64,000 nt of DNA from Agrypnia vestita. Its lineage: Eukaryota; Arthropoda; Insecta; Trichoptera; Phryganeidae. Both the position numbers and the translations under genes were made by a program. Of this stretch, positions 9,384 through 19,359 are shown one piece after another. Below the pieces are notes generated by a model. That model had not been told where the DNA came from. It did not search any database and saw only the letters and a program-made list of their open reading frames with translations. Each line of letters opens with the position of its first letter. Position 1 is the stretch's first letter. The stretch lies in contig JADDOH010000146.1 in the NCBI GenBank assembly GCA_016648135.1, positions 186,001 through 250,000 of the forward strand, written 5' to 3'.

Positions 9384-11985
9384 TAGTAAGAAAATTGATG
9401 TTTTAAAGTTTTGTGTTAAAGTTTTAAAGTAGTTGATAGCAAACCCCACAAGACATCGTCCGGGATTCAGATTTAGTTTTATACGGAAAGGGAAGCGATA
9501 GTAATTCAAAAAAGTACCCACTGACTAAACTATGGCAAATGAATCGCTTGAACAATTTAAACTTTATTTTTTTACACAATCTTTCTGGACACAACTGCAG
9601 TCGGAGCACTGTTATTCAATTTACTACTATATATTTATAGAATATTTCATAAACTAATTATTATCCAATTTCTTATTTCGCACTAATTATCTCTAGTCAC
9701 TCATCCAAAGAATACTTATTACGCTGTTTCTATTGCATCGATCACTTTTTCGAATATTCTGTTCAATTTCGAATATTATTTTAATCCCTCACGATCGTAC
9801 TAGAAAGTATCGCTTGTAAGTAGGAATTTGACTGCTATTTATAACTCGGTTTACAATGCAATGGCCTGACTGTTTTTCGCTACGATTTTTTCGCTGGTAA
9901 TGACGCGTTAGTCAAATGTTAAACAACACAGAAGGCGAAGACATACGAGATGAGCCTAGTCGTTTCACGAGATTTAGATGGTGTGTAATTCTTTCTAATT
10001 CTGCCATCTCTTTACAATAATAATGCAAAATATTATCGAAATATAATGAAGGTAAGATATATGCAGCAATGGAGTTGGGTGGCTTGTTTTCCTCAGAATC
10101 CTCGAATGCATTTGAACTGAATATTTGCATGCACTCAATTGCATATGTCAATACACGGTGGTACTGAGGTAGCCATGTTAGTAGTATGATTTGCGGGTCC
10201 CATTGAGTAACTACGCAAAATTTAATCCGATGGCATTCAATGTGGCCTAGATTTCATGCAGCCCTAATGAAAAGTTATGCTAAATTGACTTAGATCAGTT
10301 AAAAAGTGTAAGATTATATAGAGAACCAATAAAGAGAAAACTCTCAGTTTTATGTACTTTATCGTTAAATTATGTATTAGGTACCTGTTACTGAATTATC
10401 TGGACGGGTACCCGTATACCGGCAGCTTCTATGTTATAAGAGATTTTTTTTCTTTCTGAAAAACCACTTCTCTTTACATCATCAACTAACTTTTTCTACA
10501 CTAAGTTAGTAGCAAACTAGTAATTGAGGAGTAAAAATCATTTTTATTAAAAATATTAAATTCAAATTCTAAAATAGACAATCTTAAAATCCACTTCACC
10601 ACGTTTTGAAAATTTCAAAGCTGTGAAAATTTCACAATGTTGTGGTTTCATGCTTGGTTTGTAATATCCTGTCCCATTTTCCGGACCTTGCCCCAACAGA
10701 TTAGCGCGTGTTCAGGCCACTGTAAAATGCATTGAATGGGAAAACTTTCAGAAATGATGCATATTTTTCAATGTTTTCTGTTGAGGGAACATCTTTGCTC
10801 GCACGTAAGTTAATCCCACGGTTGTATTGGGACCTCACCGGAAATTGAACCTGGAACCCTCGGAATTGAAGCCAGTATTTCCTTCTTCCTTTACCTTATT
10901 TCTTTACACTATACTATATTAGGTTACATCAAGTAAGGTTAGGTTAGAATATACAAAGTCACGGTAGTAAAATGAAAATCTGTTTATGTGTACCTATTCT
11001 TTCCAGCCCCGGGGAAAAAAAAAATTATCAATCTAGGCGAATATCAAATCTCTTCCAGGTTTGACCAGCTGGAATCCACAGATTCTTTTTATCGTTCAAG
11101 ACGAGGAATGAAAACACGAAATGACTCTATAATTCAGGCGACAAAAGGACAATTCTTCGAATAAATAGCTCTCAAAAAGAAACAAGATTATAAAATTACA
11201 GACACGCTGTTACATTGAAAAAATGTTTCGAAAGAGACAATTTTTCTCAAAAAATTCCTTTTTATGCCCTGCGATATTTTTTTCCAAACAAACAAAAAGT
11301 AACATGTTCCAAATATTTTTTCATTCAAATTTCTCAGTAGATAAATTGTCGAGTGTCGCACGCAATAATAAATATAACACATCATTTTTATTAATCCATA
11401 AACAAATATATACATATATGAAACAATAATAATCTTTAAGACATTTTAATTATATACTACATTGCCAAATCATTCGATAGATATTTTGGAGGAAACAGTA
11501 CCGGTCCTGTGTGCGGTTTTCACGTTAACATGTTTTTTAAATTTATTTCTTTATGGGCATACGGTGCATAGCGTCATTGGAAAAATCAGTAAAACGGGAG
11601 ACATACCACTTACAATATTATTGTTACTTTCGTTACTAATATTCTAAAATTAAAATGTGACCTTTCACGTCAAGATAGGTACGAATATGTAGGTAAAAAC
11701 ATTTTTCTGAATTTGAAACCTACCTAAAAAATATATTTTAATTTGTAAAAATGTATACGAGTACCTAGTACCTACCTGAGTGATCATACTCTGATTAATC
11801 AAATTTAAAATAAATGCTATAAAATTTCATTATTTCCTTACCCGTGTTTTTTACATACCAACTGCATAAACACTTTATTTATGCATAAAATCTCATTTTC
11901 TTCTAATCAAAACCTTTTAAAACAATCTAAATGCCATCTCATAAAGGACAAGCTTTATGATTATTTCCGCCTTAGTACCTATATC
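9384..11985. other. No recognised gene
   Basis: AT-rich. On the minus strand, 10838-10865 holds a weak tRNA B-box-like GGTTCAATTTCC that may be a SINE remnant. Opposed small ORFs at 11188-11429 overlap on both strands and look like chance. Confidence 0.4.
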
Positions 11986-11989
11986 CGAG

Positions 11990-12235
11990 TACTAGTTTGA
12001 GAAGTTTTAGTACATTCGCCATATAGTCCAGATCTTGCACCTTGTGAATGTTATTCGCAGAACTTCCTTAGTTGTGCAAATTTTAAAAATTTGAATTCCT
12101 GCCAAAACCAATTCGATCAGTTTTTCGCTAGCCAAGAAATTCTACAAAAGAATAATAATTTCGCCACCAGATAGAAACTAAATGAATCGATTGAAATGAT
12201 TCGAAAATTCTTAGATGTATGATTTTGGTTCGTTT
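11990..12235 (+). pseudogene. Mariner transposase C-terminal relic
   Basis: The plus strand reads VHSPYSPDLAPCECY, matching the mariner signature (Y)SPDLAP(S/C)DY that contains the third catalytic Asp of the D,D34D triad. It continues through NLNSCQNQFDQFFASQEI, as in mariner proteins, where LDQFFAxK follows. Stops break the frame further on. The N-terminal two-thirds and any terminal inverted repeats were not found. In an intact element this would be the RNase H-like catalytic domain that cuts and joins at TA sites. Confidence 0.75.
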
Positions 12236-12394
12236 ACCATAGAAATTCTGTGGGATTTTGTTAGCTATTATATATTTTCTTGCTATTTATTATAAGCAAT
12301 ATTTTAAGTATTGAAGCGACAAAAATAATATTTACTTCTCATGCCACATTGATTGTAATAATATTTTTTAATGCATTGCACAAATGCAATGTGC

Positions 12395-12600
12395 AAATTA
12401 AAAATCTATAAAACCAAATTAATTGATCAATTACAAAGACATACAAAAACAAAATCAAATCCACGAAAAAATATTTGACTGCTACCGGGATTCGAACCAC
12501 GGATCTCGTCCTATCTAGGGCAAGCGCGTTATTCAATACGCTATAGCGGCGTTGTACATTTCCGTGAATATATCGACCTTATCTGTAAGTCTCATTTATT
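12395..12600 (-). repeat. SINE family 1, minus-strand copy
   Basis: The B box GGTTCGAATCCC reads on the minus strand at 12487-12498. The flanking CTATAGCG and CCAAATATTTTTTCGTGGATTTG-type blocks match the 38.5-kb copy. It ends at a junction with a plus-strand tail of the same family. Confidence 0.75.
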
Positions 12601-12692
12601 AATTAATTTCTAATTGATTAAAGAATTTGGTTTTAAATTTCTCAGAATTTTGTTCTGAAAAAATTGCTACTTGCAATGTGTTCTTGAATTCT
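12601..12692 (+). repeat. SINE family 1, 3' tail (inverted relative to neighbour)
   Basis: TAATTGATTAAAGAATTTGG, then CAGAATTTTGTTCTG and GTGTTCTTGAATTC. It is head-to-head with the preceding minus copy, as also seen at 38.8-38.95 kb. Confidence 0.7.
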
Positions 12693-13527
12693 ATAAAAAT
12701 CATTAGTTTATTTATATAAAAATCATGACATACAAATATGTTAACTGTTTAATATAATTTTCATATAATTAAATTTTCATACAACGTATGTAGACATTAT
12801 CATCATTGTCAGTCGTTTTCTATTCACCCCTTGATGAAAGCCTCCATGTAGGTATCTCCCACTAATCTTTGTTCATTATTCAGCGATTGGCCGTCACTCG
12901 AGCGATGTGGCCTGCTCATTGTCATTTCATTTTCTAGGCTTACACGATTAATTATATCAACTACCCTTTTATGTTAAAATATTATATTTGCAAAATAATT
13001 ACATTATTTCTTTAAAAACGGATGTTTTCTATATTATTATAATATTAAAAAATAATTAGTGGTGTACAACAGTTGTGTTTTCATTAGTAGTGGTTGAAAT
13101 ACCTCAAGGGCCCTTAGTCACGTTTTTTGAAAAAAATATTCCGTTTGCAAAATGAATACGAGACTCTCTTTTAAATGTGAAGCACATACAGGAAATTAAG
13201 AAAAAGGCACCCCGAAGCTCACGGGAGGGTGGAGACTGGGGTGGGCGGAGGCTGTGCGGAATGTGAGTAAGCCTGACAAAGATGAATTAAGAATCTACAA
13301 TATGGCGAGAGTAATGCTCCGTGAAGTCTTCTCGCTGAATTAAATCCAATTTCAAACACTGTACGTTTGTATCATATTTCTGGAAGCAATTTACCTTTCC
13401 GTCACTATGCGGGGTAACACAATTACTCGAGAGTATTTTTTTTATTTATTGGAATATTATTAATAAAGATATATTTTATATAATTAATAAAAATATACTT
13501 AGTTTTCACCACTTTTATATTGAAAAA

Positions 13528-13568
13528 TATCAACATGTTTCAGAGCCCATAGTCCTTTCGTCAGGATA
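13528..13568 (-). ncRNA. Hammerhead-ribozyme-like motif HH1
   Basis: On the minus strand the order is TATC, CTGACGA, a short stem II segment, GAAAC, AT, GTT, GATA. TATC and GATA pair as stem I (4 bp). CTGACGA fits the CUGANGA core, GAAAC the second core block, and GUU the NUH cleavage triplet. Stem III is the 2-bp palindromic ACATGT form known from Penelope-associated hammerheads. Stem II is imperfect and one unpaired A precedes it. The stem I sequence differs from HH6 but still pairs. Activity is not shown. Confidence 0.6.
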
Positions 13569-13594
13569 GTACATAGACTATCAAAATATTAAAA

Positions 13595-13614
13595 ATATAT
13601 ATATATATATATAT
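13595..13614. repeat. AT microsatellite
   Basis: It directly abuts the left end of the hairpin-ended element. Confidence 0.85.
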
Positions 13615-13616
13615 TA

Positions 13617-13657
13617 TGACGTGGAGTTCAGATCCTCATGATCTGAACCCCTCGTCA
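13617..13657. repeat. Left terminal hairpin of copy 1
   Basis: Outer stem TGACG/CGTCA, inner stem GTTCAGATC/GATCTGAAC, loop CTCAT. Compared with copy 2 (50547-50586), two inner base pairs have changed on both strands, keeping the pairing. Confidence 0.8.
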
Positions 13658-14117
13658 TCACCAGCTAGTTCAATCGGAGAGTAATGGGACTAACCTTACT
13701 CCTCTATTTCAATCTCAGGGTCCTTTCGGTGATATGCGCACTGAACTCTCTCTCTCTCTCGAGCCGCTTCAGGTGCCTCTCATATTAACATGTTCAAGTT
13801 GCAACAGATTAACAAAGATGGGTTTACATAACAAGACATTTTGTGCAATCAACATAAGCATTTATTCAATAAACTACTAACAATGATCTGTGCCATGAAA
13901 GGGCGACAACAGGCAAATTCAAAGATATCGCTAAATTTGGTTCATTGAAATCTTATTTTCTAATTTAAAATAAATTTCCCTCTCCGCGACATCGTCGCTG
14001 ACGGCCGCGATACAAGGGAGAAGGCAGCTTAAACTATATTTTTAAGACTCTATAGGCGGTGGCGCCAGCGCAAATGTCGGGGAACAGGAAATCATCAGGT
14101 TAGAATTTACATTCAAT

Positions 14118-14516
14118 TTGGATGAGACACAATTAATACTTACAACAACGCATCCACATGATGCTCAACATGTCTTTATGAATAGATCACAGATGCTGCA
14201 TATTTCTTCCGAACCTCTTCACAAAACTTTACGTCGCCGTGACGCTGAACGGTATGATGGGTACTTGAAATATAGTATGAGATCAGATAATACCAGGTCT
14301 TTCGGCGTAAGACCGGAACTGTTCCAACAATGCTTTTCTCCTGCATCACGCCAAGGTGTACTGTATCAGGTCAGGGTGAGACCGGCATCCACTGGGTCCA
14401 TGGATGCTGACTCCTACGCTGCCAGGTGGTCCCCTACCCTTGTGCTGGACCTCGAGCTCTCAGCAGGCCGCAGGCTCGACATCCGAAGACGGCTTCACCT
14501 TGTGATTCCATCGTAG
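14118..14516 (+). CDS. 132-codon ORF inside the hairpin-ended element, function unknown
   Basis: An open frame from ATG to TAG in a part of the element less AT-rich than its surroundings. The product starts MDETQLILTTTHPHD and is Arg- and Ser-rich towards the end (LSAGRRLDIRRRLH). I do not recognise a domain, signal peptide or membrane segment. Copy 2 of the element has no matching frame in this region, which argues that the ORF is not conserved by function; it may be captured host sequence or a chance frame. Treat as hypothetical. Confidence 0.25.
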   Translation: MDETQLILTTTHPHDAQHVFMNRSQMLHISSEPLHKTLRRRDAERYDGYLKYSMRSDNTRSFGVRPELFQQCFSPASRQGVLYQVRVRPASTGSMDADSYAARWSPTLVLDLELSAGRRLDIRRRLHLVIPS

Positions 14517-14832
14517 GAACCCTGATATAAATTCATCATTAGCATAAATCTACAATTAAACAATGTTATTACGATGTTACTTCAAATGGCGTCTCTCAGT
14601 TCACTTTTTACCTCTCGACAGGGTGCGTAGTTTTCACATCTCATGCGGCAGAGTGTCAAAGCCCGAATGACGCCATGTTGTTCCGAATTGACCGATAATG
14701 CCGCTAAAAGTTCGCAAACGTACGCGGTTCTGAAAAGCGCGCACAGTACCTACGTGGACTCGAATGATATCATCAGTAATATTATGCGCGGTGATTTAAA
14801 TATATTTTTTGTTTTACTGTTCCGCGAAGGAG

Positions 14833-14860
14833 TGTGACGAACATGATTCATTACGTCACA
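14833..14860. repeat. Right terminal hairpin of copy 1
   Basis: TGTGACG and CGTCACA form a 7-bp stem; copy 2 has the same stem at 51745-51772 with a different loop. Confidence 0.75.
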
Positions 14861-15428
14861 TATATAGAAAATGAATAATGATAAAGTACCTACATAACAT
14901 GAAAATAAATTTAAAAGAGAACTATTTGTAAAAAGTATCTGATTATTTATAATATTCAATTTAATGTTAACACTTTTTCTTGTTTCCGAAATTTCTAATT
15001 TATCAAACTGTGATTCTGTATATTTGTATTTAAAATTTGTAAATCCTTATTAATATCAAAATAATGATCCGTAGCCAAAAGATGGTCAGAAAATTCAGAA
15101 TAATTATTGCTATTTAAACACCTTCCATCCTTCCTTAATTCTAATTTTATTAATTTTATTTTTCAATATAAAAGTAGTAAAACCTAAGTATATTTTTATT
15201 AATTATAATAATAAGGTCTTTAAAAAATTATTTTGCTGTTTATGAAGAAGAAGATATATTTTATAATTTATTTCATAAAACATCATGTCCATATTCAAAA
15301 TAGCCTACCGACCAATTGATCTGAAAATGAAAAAGGAAAAACAACTCAATTATGAATGAGAGTGCCATCCGTAGACCAATGTGGATAAAACCATAGATAC
15401 ATTGGCAAATCAATAAGGACACCTAAGA

Positions 15429-15477
15429 AAACTCATACATATCTTTGGATTTATAAAACAAAGATATGTATGAGTTT
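15429..15477. repeat. Perfect 19-bp inverted repeat with 11-bp loop
   Basis: Arms 15429-15447 and 15459-15477 (AAACTCATACATATCTTTG and its complement) pair without mismatch. It lies about 120 bp from the Tc1 relic, but no second copy was seen. Confidence 0.85.
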
Positions 15478-15594
15478 ATGCACAGGAATTATTTTTTATA
15501 AACAAGAATATTTAATTGTAAAAATTCAAACACCATATTCGTTGTTATTCTGCATTCATTTTTTATTTATTAATATTTTAAAATTGTCGTGCTG

Positions 15595-16130
15595 AAAGAT
15601 ACAATTTTGAAATATCGCCTTTAGCCGTAATTGCAGCTTGTATACGTCGTTGCACAATCTCAATGCTCAGTTTTGCATCAAGCTTGGCTCAAGAGAGTGA
15701 TACCGCACCCAGATAAGGGTTTCGATGAGCGGCTACTTGATTGCGATCACCCCCTTGGCAACCCCCCTGTGAGTTCCCATAGGTTTTCAATGAGGTTCAT
15801 CTAAGGGAAATTCTCTAGCCAAGGTAAAACCTATGCTTTTTTAGCTAGAAGTGCAGTGACCGTCCTGGTTTTATGGCAGGATGTATAATTGTGCATACAT
15901 TTTTACTCCTGGCCACCAGAGAATCATTCTCTGACTTGAGGCAGCAATTGATTTTTCAATCCGTACTGATACTGCCTCCTAGTACGATGTTTAGGCATCC
16001 TATCACCTTGAAAGAAATGACTGACAACACCATGATATTGGTAGGTTACTCGATCGTTTCCAAAAGGCAGTCCGGATGAAATATCTCTCCTGGGCGTCGC
16101 CGGGTAAACGATGGTTTTTCCACCAAAATT
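15595..16130 (-). pseudogene. Tc1/mariner-type transposase relic
   Basis: On the minus strand, across several frames, fragments match the Tc1 transposase order: GDRMPKHRTRR, CHKTRTVTALLAKK, then LPWLENFP.MNLIENLWE and finally QRRIQAAITAKGDI. The PW-x-(E/S)xSPD-x-N-x-IENLW block carries the last catalytic Glu/Asp of the DD34-36E/D triad; here the SPD Asp is replaced by a stop. Many stops and frameshifts are present, and no terminal inverted repeats were identified. In an intact element this enzyme cuts and pastes at TA dinucleotides. Confidence 0.7.
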
Positions 16131-16230
16131 GGGAATATGGATTCCCTAAAGTAATTCTAAAAAAAATATCATAATCACAAAATTGGAATTTTTCAAAAGC
16201 TTTTTAAAATCACAAATCTATACCTATAAA

Positions 16231-16262
16231 ACTCAATGTCTGTCTGTCTGTCTGTCTGTCTG
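16231..16262. repeat. TCTG/GTCT tetranucleotide run
   Basis: Seven or so tandem TGTC units at the head of the 130-bp minisatellite. Confidence 0.85.
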
Positions 16263-16940
16263 TTCTCTATACAAATCCACACCGTTTGTCCGATTCGATT
16301 CAAATTTTGCATACTTATGCTTTGGGACCCGGCGGGTAACATAGGCAACATTTCCCCCCTATTCTCTTACCCCTTCCCCTCCCCCTGACCTATTTTCGAT
16401 GCGAATCTGAACCGTTTGACCGATCGGACTCAAAATTTGGAAACTTATTCTTTAAGACTCGGCGGGTAAAACATGGAACATTTTTCCCCTATTATTTTAA
16501 CTCTTCCCCTCCCCCAATATGTTTTCGATGCAAATCTGTGCCCTTTGCCCGATCGGACTCAAAATTTGTAAACTTATTCTTAAGGTCTCGGCGGGTATTA
16601 TGTGCGACGTTTCCCCCTATTCTTTTAACCCTTCCCCTACCCTTATATATTTTTGATGCAGATCTGTATCGCTTGACCGATCGGACATAAAATTTGGAAA
16701 CTTATTCGTTAGAACCCGGCGGGTAACAAAAGAGACATTTCTTCCCTCCCCTTTTTACTTTTACCCGCCCTCTGATAAATTTTAGATGCAAATCTGTACC
16801 GTTCGACCAATCGTACTCAAAATTTGCAAAATTATTCTTTAGGACTCAGCGTTCAATATTGGTGACATATCCCCCCTATTATTTTACCCTTTCCCCTCCT
16901 CCCTGATATATTTTCGATGCAAATCTATACCGAATACAAA
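16263..16940 (+). repeat. ~130-bp minisatellite, about five units
   Basis: CAAATCTG-like starts occur near 16272, 16402, 16531, 16659, 16789 and 16920, a period of 128-131 bp. Each unit has CCGTTTGACCGATCGGACTC, AAAATTTG, GGCGGGTAA, and a C-rich CCCCTATT/CTTCCCCTCCCC part followed by TTTTCGATGC. It is probably the internal tandem region of a larger transposon. Confidence 0.85.
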
Positions 16941-17266
16941 CACTTTTTTTCTTTTTCTTGTCAACTTTTCTACGTACGAGTATATTTGATTTTTTACAGG
17001 TCCGGAAACATTACAAGTGCACTATTAACATTATTAGAAATGATCTTAAACCTTTGTTTTTTGTGCTTTCAAAAAAATTATTTCATTTAGATAAAATGAC
17101 AATAATATTAGTTGTATCCAAGATATTCCAGAATTCGGTAGATTTATTTTACCGTCATCTAGCACGTATTAATCAAATATTGTTGGGATTCGTTTTCAAT
17201 AAATATTAATTACTAGCTGATGGGCCCAGCTACGCCCGGGAAGTGCAGTTTGGAATTTAATAAAAC

Positions 17267-17291
17267 TTTCAGGAATCTTCTAGAACATTCT
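17267..17291. promoter_or_regulatory. Heat shock element, five perfect pentamers
   Basis: TTTCA, GGAAT, CTTCT, AGAAC and ATTCT are contiguous. Confidence 0.7.
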
Positions 17292-17439
17292 CCTTCTTGA
17301 AATTTCTAGAGCTACATTGAACATTCTGGAATCTTTTAGACCCACTGATATACTCCGCCACTCAGTTTGGAACCTTTTAGAACTTTCGGGTATCACCGAC
17401 ACACTCCGCCACTCAGTTGGGAATCTTACAGAATTTTAG

Positions 17440-17459
17440 GGAATATTCTAGAACGTTCT
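17440..17459. promoter_or_regulatory. Heat shock element, four perfect pentamers
   Basis: GGAAT, ATTCT, AGAAC and GTTCT are contiguous. Confidence 0.7.
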
Positions 17460-17650
17460 CCTTCCAGAACTAACTAGAACTTTATCGAACATTCTGAAAC
17501 CTTCTGGACTCACCAACATACTCCGCTACTTAGTTTGAAACCAGATAGAACTTTCTGAAATTTTTTAAAACGTTCTCCTCCCAGAACTTTCTAGAACTTC
17601 ATCGAACGTTCCGGAACCTAGACTCACCGACACACTCCGCCACTCAGTTT

Positions 17651-17685
17651 GGAACCTTAAAGAACTTTCTGGAATCTTCTAGAAG
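17651..17685. promoter_or_regulatory. Heat shock element, seven pentamers, six perfect
   Basis: GGAAC, CTTAA, AGAAC, TTTCT, GGAAT, CTTCT and AGAAG are contiguous; only CTTAA departs from nTTCn. The last five (17661-17685) are all perfect. Confidence 0.75.
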
Positions 17686-17760
17686 CGCATATTGTATGGA
17701 AAGAAATGCGCGACGGAGTGTGATGCCGGTCTACATGCAATTTGTCCACTAGACTGCGAG

Positions 17761-18568
17761 GGGCGCTCTTCTATTACTTATCTTACATTACTGATAATTA
17801 AATATTAACTGAATGATTATTTATTTTAATGAGAAAAAGAGTTTTTTTGTTTATACTCAACTTAAGTTCTGAGGACTACCGGTACCAATCAAGTTCCGAG
17901 TACTACCACTACCACTTGAGGTACTTTTTCGGTATTTTCCCCTTCAATCATTGTTCATCCAAATGTGCTTCCATGTTAAGAGCATCTCTGCCCGGTGGGC
18001 TAAAACAACAAATTAAATTCCATTGTTCATGCTGTATTGAAAAGCTCATAGGCATGACTATTTTTAGTATAATCGCGTGTCTCGGGGGGAAGAACCCATT
18101 ATCCCGTTCGCAGTAATTCTCCGGTTGGTTCCTTCGGCGAAAATTATAATAACCCATGTCAAGGCAATTTAGGGGAAGTCATATAAGGTTAATCCCACAT
18201 TTCTAACCACCAACGGCTTGTGTTGGAATGATATAACACATTACTTTATTCAAAGAATACCTAATTAACAGTTATCAACTGGAAGCAGTGAAAATGATGG
18301 ATTATATTATGGTTTAAAAATTACGATGCACGCCGCTTAAATATAGCGCCCGTGTATAGTGTTACCGCCAGAACGATACATTATTTTTTTACCCGACTGC
18401 GCGACGTTAAGGAGGGTAATGTGTTTATCAGCCTATGTAGGTATGTTTGTTCTTTTGTGGCGCTTTAGAGACCAGATGCGTGGGCCGATTTTGACGATTC
18501 ATACTGATCGGTTTGTCTTTATCTTGCGAGTGCCAATAAAGACATGACAGTGATCAAAATTCAATATG
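17761..18568. other. No recognised feature
   Basis: Short ORFs on both strands overlap one another at 17829-18157 and resemble no family I know. Confidence 0.4.
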
Positions 18569-18625
18569 GTCGGGACCCATTAAAAATCTAGATCGGCTCA
18601 AATTCTCCCAATAATGGGTCCCGAC
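18569..18625. repeat. 14-bp perfect inverted repeat
   Basis: GTCGGGACCCATTA (18569-18582) and its complement (18612-18625), 29 bp apart. Possibly the ends of a tiny MITE or the middle of a foldback. Confidence 0.7.
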
Positions 18626-18919
18626 TGTTAAAGTCGCTATGTTCCGCACTAGAATTTATTATTTGTTTTATGTGTGTATCTGTGTATCGATCCTGAAACT
18701 ATTACAATGGTGTAGTTATTCAATATTACTTAATAGAATTCTAGACTACTGGACTAGTTTTTTTTTCAGTTCTTATTTAAAGTCGGGGTTTTTGATTTTT
18801 TAAATGTACCTTTTTTTAACAATATTAATATAATGTCTAATTAAACCTTTTTAAAAATAATTCATTCCTTACAATATGTATATTCTTCTTCTTTTTGTGC
18901 CTTATTTATTCAACGGAGG

Positions 18920-19350
18920 TTGGCTTTTATGTTCATCATCACTTTATTTGCTCCGGCATGGATAGCTCTACAGTAGACTATCAAACCACTTCTGTCTGAG
19001 CTTTTTCAGCCATTATGTTGTCCTTCATCCAGGGCTCCGACTTCTGGAAATACTTCCCTGCATAATGAGATGCAAGATATCTCATCATATGTATATCCGA
19101 CATGTTGAAGTTTTCGGATTTTTATCATTTAAATTACTCCTTTTTTTATTCATCCGAACTATAACATCTTCATTCGTAACTCTGTACATCCAGCTTATTC
19201 TGAGTTTTCTTGTATAGATCCACACCTCGAATGCTTCAAGTCATCTTACCAATTCTTCGGTTGGCGTTCATGTTTTTATTCCATAAAACAATATCCAGAA
19301 CACTTATCTTATAATTTGCATTTGTTATCCTAAATTATTTTGGATAACGA
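18920..19350 (-). pseudogene. RTE/L1-like LINE C-terminal relic
   Basis: On the minus strand, pieces in shifting frames match LINE reverse-transcriptase tails: AFEVWIYTRKL-like, then YRVTNEDVIVRMNKK, KLQHVG, LHLIMQG and SRSPGWRTT.WLKKLRQ. The order VTNE(E/D)V..R, HxGHIMR, GKxxGKR, RxxxW corresponds to that seen in the split LINE at 43.5-44.8 kb (RNDEVLSRVGEKRRL). Multiple stops and frameshifts; no poly(A) or tail was identified. Confidence 0.65.
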
Positions 19351-19359
19351 ATATACCTG

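Larger units (their letters stand above)
13615..14862. mobile_element. Hairpin-ended element, copy 1 (unclassified)
   Basis: About 1.25 kb, bounded by TATGACGTG on the left and ACGTCACATA on the right. It shares its left ~480 bp and right ~120 bp with the element at 50.5-51.8 kb (for example TCCGCGAAGGAGTGTGACGAAC near the right end), while the middle differs or is very diverged. Each end forms a hairpin whose outer stem is TGACG/CGTCA. It lies in an AT microsatellite, as does copy 2, so a TA-rich target is likely but the duplication cannot be read. No known transposase was recognised. The class is unknown. Confidence 0.65.
17214..17760 (+). repeat. ~116-bp heat-shock-element repeat, array 2
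   Basis: The lead-in ACTAGCTGATGGGCCCAGC matches array 1. Unit starts (CAGTTTGGAA) lie near 17246, 17363, 17413 (a shortened unit), 17531 and 17645. After the last unit, a non-repetitive tail GCGCGACGGAGTGTGATGCC runs to about 17760 and may be the end of the carrier element. Several units keep four or five contiguous perfect HSE pentamers. Confidence 0.85.

Noticed and set aside
11188..11429. Overlapping ORFs on both strands
   Set aside because: Mutually overlapping, Phe/Ile/Lys-rich and of background length.
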